Origin: UBA10329 sp964500205
Lineage (GTDB): Bacteria; Bacteroidota; Bacteroidia; UBA10329
DNA length: 64,000 nt
NCBI GenBank assembly: GCA_964500205.1
Contig: CAZCNS010000003.1
Coordinates: 1-64,000, forward strand
Reading direction: 5' to 3'
Shown here: piece after piece, positions 60,250 to 64,000 of the stretch
How positions within the stretch are numbered: the first letter of the stretch is position 1
Layout: every line of letters begins with the position of its first letter
Made by a program: the position numbers and the translations under genes
Notes under the pieces: model-generated
Database searches by the model: none
Told to the model about the DNA's origin: nothing
Seen by the model: only the letters and a program-made list of their open reading frames with translations

Positions 60250-61563
60250 ATGAGCGACAACAGATTTAAACAACGCATGGTGCTGCGACACTTCGGCCCC
60301 ATTGACCAAGTGGAGCTGAATGTGGAGGATGTGATGCTTTTCATTGGCGGTTCGGCCAGCGGCAAGAGTACCATAGTCAAAGCGGCCTACTTCTTCAAGT
60401 CCATCAGACACGACATCGTGCGCTACTATGTGGAGGCCATAGACACCAATAGCCTGAGCGACAGCCCCAATGCCTATGGCAGTAAGATGAAGGATCGGTT
60501 CGTGGAGTATTTCGGCCTGTCCTTTGACAAGGACGAACGGCTGTACATTGAATACCGCTACTCCGAGACCACACACATCAAGGTGACGCTCGGTGAAGGC
60601 AAGAAGCTCGGTGTGACCTTCAGTAATGCATTTGTGCAGAAGATGAAGGGGATGACCGCGCAGGCAAAGGAGGTGGCCAAGACCAAGGCCGATCTATCAG
60701 GCAAAGTCGCCAATTCAAGGAGTCTCAAGGCAGCAGAGGAGGCCAAGCGCTCATTTACAGCTCAACTGGAACATACGCTTGACGACCTCTTCAATGACGA
60801 CCGCGAACTGCTCTTCATCCCAGCGGGGCGGAGCATCCTTGCCACACTTTCCGACCAGATAGGTCAGATAAGCCTTGAGCGGTTGGACTTCCTCACAGGT
60901 GCATTCGTTGACCACATTAACACCATCAGGCCGTTGTTCATCAGATCTCTCGAAGACATGCGGGCATCGGCAGATGGGGCTACGGATTTTATCGACAGCG
61001 CCATCTCATTGCTTGACCGTATACTGAAAGGTCGGTACGAACGTAGTTCGGCAGGCGAACACATAGCATTTGACGGTGGCACGGTGCAGTTGAAATTCGC
61101 CTCCTCAGGTCAACAGGAGTCGTTGTGGGTGCTCCTGGCATTGTTCATTGTTGTTTTGGAACAGCAGAAGTGGTTCGTGGTGATAGAGGAACCGGAGTCG
61201 CATCTTTTCCCAGAGGCCCAGCGCGACATGGTGCATCTGCTGGCACTGGTGGCCAATGCGCACCCTAACGGCTCGCAGGTGCTCGTCACCACGCACAGCC
61301 CTTACATCGTTGCTGTATTCAACAACCTGATGTTGGCCCACAGGTCGGGGCAAAGTGCCAAGGTCGAGGTGGAAAAAGTGATTTCCGAACCGTTCTGGCT
61401 GGACGGTGCCTCCCTCAGTGCCCATCAGGTGAAGGATGGCGGGATCACCAGCATCATCGATCAGGAGTTCGGCCTCATCGATACGGCCTACATCGACAGC
61501 ATTTCATCGAAGATCAACAGCGACTTCGACAGCCTGTATGAACTTGACGGTCAGGAGGCATGA
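60250..61563 (+). CDS. AAA family ATPase (SMC/OLD-like), first gene of a two-gene module
   Basis: The product has 437 residues from ATG 60250. Walker A is FIGGSASGKSTIVKAA (about residues 31-46). ABC-like signature LKFASSGQQESLWVLLALF precedes Walker B FVVIEEPESHLFPEAQ (about 309-324) and the His switch LVTTHSPYIV. A coiled-coil or helical insertion spans about 120-185. The arrangement matches OLD/RecF-type ATPases common in defence systems such as Septu or Gabija. It overlaps the nuclease gene by four bases. Confidence 0.87.
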   Translation: MSDNRFKQRMVLRHFGPIDQVELNVEDVMLFIGGSASGKSTIVKAAYFFKSIRHDIVRYYVEAIDTNSLSDSPNAYGSKMKDRFVEYFGLSFDKDERLYIEYRYSETTHIKVTLGEGKKLGVTFSNAFVQKMKGMTAQAKEVAKTKADLSGKVANSRSLKAAEEAKRSFTAQLEHTLDDLFNDDRELLFIPAGRSILATLSDQIGQISLERLDFLTGAFVDHINTIRPLFIRSLEDMRASADGATDFIDSAISLLDRILKGRYERSSAGEHIAFDGGTVQLKFASSGQQESLWVLLALFIVVLEQQKWFVVIEEPESHLFPEAQRDMVHLLALVANAHPNGSQVLVTTHSPYIVAVFNNLMLAHRSGQSAKVEVEKVISEPFWLDGASLSAHQVKDGGITSIIDQEFGLIDTAYIDSISSKINSDFDSLYELDGQEA

Positions 61564-62024
61564 AAGAGGAACCGTTTCAAAGACCCGACTGTGCCGATTT
61601 GATAAATGAAAAGCATCCGGTCGTAGCAATCAGGGACAAGGTTGGAGGGAAATCGGAGCTACGTTATGAGAACGTCTCACAATCTCGACTGACCAAGTAT
61701 CGCATAGACGGCTGCCTGCTGCCAGAGGAGGCAGGAAAACGCAAGTGCGATTATCTGCTATTGAACATCGACCTGCTGAAGGCCTACTTCATCGAGCTGA
61801 AGGGGTCAGACCTTGACTCGGCAGTGGAGCAGATAGACATCGCGCTTTCAAGGTTGAATCCTACCTTGAAGGCGCACGCTTACGTTCCACACGGCCAGAT
61901 AGTACTGACAAGGGTGAACACCACCGACAGGCAAAGCTTAAAGTTTCGCAGCTTGATGAAAAGGTTCAAGAACCTGTCAGGGACACTTGAGAAGACCGGG
62001 CAGAAGAAGATCATCCGCGAATGA
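61560..62024 (+). CDS. PD-(D/E)XK-like nuclease, partner of the AAA ATPase
   Basis: The product has 154 residues. The catalytic core is visible as D64 in KRKCDYLLLN, then E79-L-K81 in KAYFIELKGSD, followed by a helix with VEQIDIAL, the order of a PD-(D/E)XK active site. No other domain fits in the length. It is translationally coupled to the ATPase gene. I do not recognise a named family; together they form a candidate ATPase-nuclease defence pair. Confidence 0.72.
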   Translation: MKEEPFQRPDCADLINEKHPVVAIRDKVGGKSELRYENVSQSRLTKYRIDGCLLPEEAGKRKCDYLLLNIDLLKAYFIELKGSDLDSAVEQIDIALSRLNPTLKAHAYVPHGQIVLTRVNTTDRQSLKFRSLMKRFKNLSGTLEKTGQKKIIRE

Positions 62025-62031
62025 TACAGCC

Positions 62032-62059
62032 ATGGTACAGTCAAGCATAGGGTGGACAG
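62032..62059 (+). pseudogene. Remnant of a DUF5131 gene start
   Basis: Twenty-eight bases encoding MVQSSIGWT match the start of the three-Cys gene at 49166 (MAQSSIEWT) with four mismatches. They are followed at once by a palindromic repeat. The remnant lies eight bases after the nuclease stop, so a TcmP-type gene pair probably once stood here. Confidence 0.55.
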
Positions 62060-62118
62060 GCCCGCCCGTGCGAGGCTGCGCCTCCCCGCTGTTGCGGGGC
62101 AGGCAGTGCGTACTATAG
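62060..62118 (-). repeat. Inverted copy of the double-hairpin element
   Basis: The reverse complement gives GCACTGCCTGCCCCGC, a GCGGGG partner, AGGCGCAGCCTCG and GGGCGGG, matching 41589-41637 including the extra CACTGCCTG. It links the 39-41 kb repeats with the defence island. Confidence 0.75.
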
Positions 62119-62183
62119 GTGAGCAGCCTGTCCTGAGCTGGTCGAAGGGTCCCGCTCACATGAATCTGCTTCCATGAAACCCA

Positions 62184-62510
62184 TGCCCACACCCCCGAAC
62201 AATGCAAGACCATGAACGCTACAATGACCGGTTGTTTACGCGGTGGGCACCTGTCTATGATGCGTTTGAGATCGTATTGGGCAACATCAGAAAGCAGGTT
62301 GCGCACGAGATAAACCCCACCCGTGCCACCATCTTGGATGTGGCCACCGGCACGGGAAGCATGGCCATGGCATTGAGCGCCACGGCCACAGAAGTGGTGG
62401 GGATAGACCTCTCCACCGCCATGCTGCACAAGGCCCGGAGCAAACGCGGCAAAGGCAAGCGCTCCTTCCTTCAAATGGATGCCAGCAGCATGACCTTTGA
62501 AGACGGGACC
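62184..62510 (+). repeat. Duplicated 5' end of the methyltransferase gene, copy 2
   Basis: This is the partner of 59784-60110 and is part of the intact gene. The repeat starts about 18 bp before the start codon. Confidence 0.92.
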
Positions 62511-62819
62511 TTCGATATCGTCACCATCAGTCTGGGATTGCACGATATGCCACCGGCCATACGCAGCAGGGTAGTGGGGGAGGTGAGACGCGTTCTGAAG
62601 AAAGACGGGAAGCTGTTCATCCTGGAACATGACCTGCCGGAGCACCCCCTGCTATCCTACATAAGTTCCCGCCTCATGAACCTCTTTGAGAGCAAGTACT
62701 ACCTCGATTTCATGCAGACAGACCTGGATCAATACCTGCAAACCCTCGGGTTCAGGGTAGAGGCCAGCACCCACTATCTGGGCCACCATCTGCGGCTCAT
62801 CACCCTGTCGAAGCAATAA
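62202..62819 (+). CDS. UbiE/COQ5-type class I SAM methyltransferase
   Basis: The product has 205 residues. SAM-binding motif I is ATILDVATGTGSMAMALS, motif II VVGIDLSTAML, and the post-motif region is DIVTISLGLHDMPPAIR, then EVRRVLKKDGKLFILEHDLP, as in UbiE/MenG methylases. It may act in quinone or related lipid biosynthesis, but the closest small relatives are of unknown substrate. It is the intact parent of the truncated copy at 59802. Confidence 0.87.
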   Translation: MQDHERYNDRLFTRWAPVYDAFEIVLGNIRKQVAHEINPTRATILDVATGTGSMAMALSATATEVVGIDLSTAMLHKARSKRGKGKRSFLQMDASSMTFEDGTFDIVTISLGLHDMPPAIRSRVVGEVRRVLKKDGKLFILEHDLPEHPLLSYISSRLMNLFESKYYLDFMQTDLDQYLQTLGFRVEASTHYLGHHLRLITLSKQ

Positions 62820-62859
62820 CGCTGCACACGCCTCGCACCCCAACCCACCATCGACCATT

Positions 62860-63290
62860 TTTCTTGTTAAGCGCAGCGAAATCCCGCCACTGCTGGACGG
62901 GATTGCGTGCAACTCTTTCTCTGCAACTCTGTTTCTCTGTGTGAAAATCCTTTGCGTCTTCGCTTCCGCCCGTTAAGCGCAGCGAAATCCCGCCACTGTG
63001 GAATCCCGCACGTGCGGGAGAAATCCCGCGACTGCGGGACGGGATTGCGAGACCCCTTCACCGCCTGCCCACACAATTTTCCATTTTCCATTCTCCATTT
63101 TCCCTTCGTTGAGCGAAGCGAAATCCCGCGACTGCGGAATCCGGCACGTGCGGGAGAAATCCCGCGACTGCGGGACGGGATTGCGAGACCCCTTCACCGC
63201 CCGCCCACACGATTTTCCATTTTTCTTATTGAACGCAGCGCAATCCCGCACCTGCGGGAAGCTCACCGCCTGTGGCGGTTCGGTGCGCTC
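62860..63290. repeat. Cluster of family A palindromes
   Basis: At least six inverted-orientation units built from GCGCAGCGAAATCCCGC, CACTGCGG and CCCGCACGTGCGGG lie between the methyltransferase and RND genes. Two ~115-bp blocks (from about 62977 and 63108) repeat almost exactly, each ending GGGATTGCGAGACCCCTTC. A CCGCC-TGT-GGCGG hairpin ends the region. All ORFs here are artefacts of the repeats. Confidence 0.8.
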
Positions 63291-63303
63291 AATGGCTGAT
63301 TGA

Positions 63304-64000
63304 CTATCCCACCACCTTGTCCTTCACGAATACCAGTCGCACCTTCTCCACCAGCAGATACATCACGGGTACGATGATGAGCGTGAGGAACGTGGCGAAC
63401 GTCAGTCCGAAGATCACCGTCCATGCCATCGGTCCCCAGAAGGCCACGTTGTCGCCCCCGAAGAAGATGTTGGGGTCGAGGTCGGAGGCCAGGGTGTAGA
63501 AGTTGATGTTCATGCCCACGGCCAGCGGCAGCAGTCCGAGCACGGTGGTGATGGCCGTGAGGAGCACAGGGCGCAGGCGGGTGCGACCACCCTCCACGAT
63601 GCACGCGATGGCCTCATGCAGTGGCAGGATGCTGTTGTCATCCATGCCCAGCTCGGAGCGTCTGCGGGCGCGGGTCAGGTCGATGTAGTCGATCAGTACG
63701 ATGGCGTTGTTCACCACCACCCCTGCCAGCGACACGATGCCGATGCCGGTCATCATCACCGATATGGTCATGTTGAACGTGGCAATGCCAATGAACACCC
63801 CGATGGTGCTGAACACCACCGAGCCGAGGATGATCATCGGCTTGATGGCAGAGTTGAACTGCGACACGAGGATGAGCAGGATCAGCGCAATGGCGATCAT
63901 GAACGCCCTGCCGAGGAAGGCCGCGGCCTTGTCCTGCTCCTCGCTCTCGCCTGTGAAACGCACCATGAAACCCTCCGGCACGGGGTAGTTGGCAAACTTG
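63304..64000 (-). CDS. RND efflux permease, C-terminal part (runs off the window)
   Basis: About 231 codons are inside the window, and the frame is still open at base 64000. Four hydrophobic segments carry the TM8-TM12 pattern of AcrB/CusA-type pumps: FMIAIALILLILVSQFNSAI, MTGIGIVSLAGVVVNNAIVL, the cytoplasmic AIACIVEGGRTRLRPVLLTA, and FGLTFATFLTLIIVPVMYLL. It exports small molecules across the envelope using proton motive force. The N-terminal half and adaptor genes lie beyond the right edge. Confidence 0.92.
   Translation of the reverse strand, partial: KFANYPVPEGFMVRFTGESEEQDKAAAFLGRAFMIAIALILLILVSQFNSAIKPMIILGSVVFSTIGVFIGIATFNMTISVMMTGIGIVSLAGVVVNNAIVLIDYIDLTRARRRSELGMDDNSILPLHEAIACIVEGGRTRLRPVLLTAITTVLGLLPLAVGMNINFYTLASDLDPNIFFGGDNVAFWGPMAWTVIFGLTFATFLTLIIVPVMYLLVEKVRLVFVKDKVVG

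Noticed and set aside
62907..63303. Several overlapping ORFs of 75-130 residues before the RND gene
   Set aside because: They consist of repeated family A palindromes translated in different frames (PATAGRDCE-type repeats).
1..64000. tRNA, rRNA, insertion sequence transposase or integrase
   Set aside because: Looked for cloverleaf ends, rRNA core words, DDE and tyrosine/serine recombinase motifs; none was recognised, so the duplications cannot be assigned to a resident mobile element.

Overview
The window looks like a chromosomal segment of a fairly GC-rich member of the Bacteroidota. The evidence is a protein with a type IX secretion (T9SS) C-terminal sorting domain, a TonB-dependent receptor with a carboxypeptidase-like N-terminal domain, TPR-type HisKA_3 sensor kinases, SRAP, LytTR and YHYH proteins, many short lipoproteins, and TAnnTT(T/C)G promoter boxes. 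No rRNA or tRNA gene was recognised.

Layout. 1-170: the distal end of a type V-A (Cas12a-type) CRISPR array; the cas genes would lie outside the window. 170-7.6 kb: a VanZ-like membrane protein, then a two-component pair next to a 1,098-residue T9SS beta-helix surface protein, bracketed by a ~330 bp direct duplication that carries a T9SS tail and a 46-47 residue small protein. 7.6-39 kb: mostly ordinary genes. These include a YHYH/sulfatase pair, MscS, a class III cyclase, a lipocalin, a fatty-acid hydroxylase, a MoxR/VWA pair with a ClpP-fold protein, a nitroreductase, an S41 protease, a PagL-like lipid A deacylase, a MacB-type ABC exporter, an Old Yellow Enzyme, an ArnT-like glycosyltransferase, envelope proteins, a TonB receptor and an AraC regulator. 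39-41.6 kb: a SiaC/SpoIIE-phosphatase partner-switch pair bracketed by direct repeats that carry dead FtsX permease tails. 41.6-44.2 kb: a low-GC islet with a PIN-domain protein. 44.7-46.6 kb: a LytTR regulator, eleven 21-bp tandem repeats and a secreted-type protein.

46.9-62.8 kb is the accessory core, a probable anti-phage island. It holds an SRAP (HMCES/YedK) protein whose gene has absorbed two copies of a palindromic intergenic repeat; a TcmP/DUF5131 three-Cys-motif pair; a four-gene overlapping operon of DUF499 ATPase, DUF3780, DUF1156 DNA methylase and PLD-SNF2 helicase; and a two-gene AAA ATPase plus PD-(D/E)XK nuclease module inserted between two copies of the 5' part of a methyltransferase gene. 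The window ends inside an RND efflux permease.

Three signals stand out. (1) The TcmP pair and the DUF499 operon are each preceded by the same series of elements: an identical 78-bp copy of the SRAP gene tail, REP-like hairpins, and a CCGTAAATAGGTTACGG hairpin about 100 nt before the start codon. The two hairpins differ by a compensatory base change. (2) Four separate cassettes are each bracketed by partial direct duplications of a neighbouring gene. (3) The DUF1156 methylase contains a sharply bounded AT-rich patch covering its DPPY motif and presumed target-recognition region, as expected for a recombinational specificity swap. Intergenic spaces are packed with families of short palindromic and AT-rich repeats.
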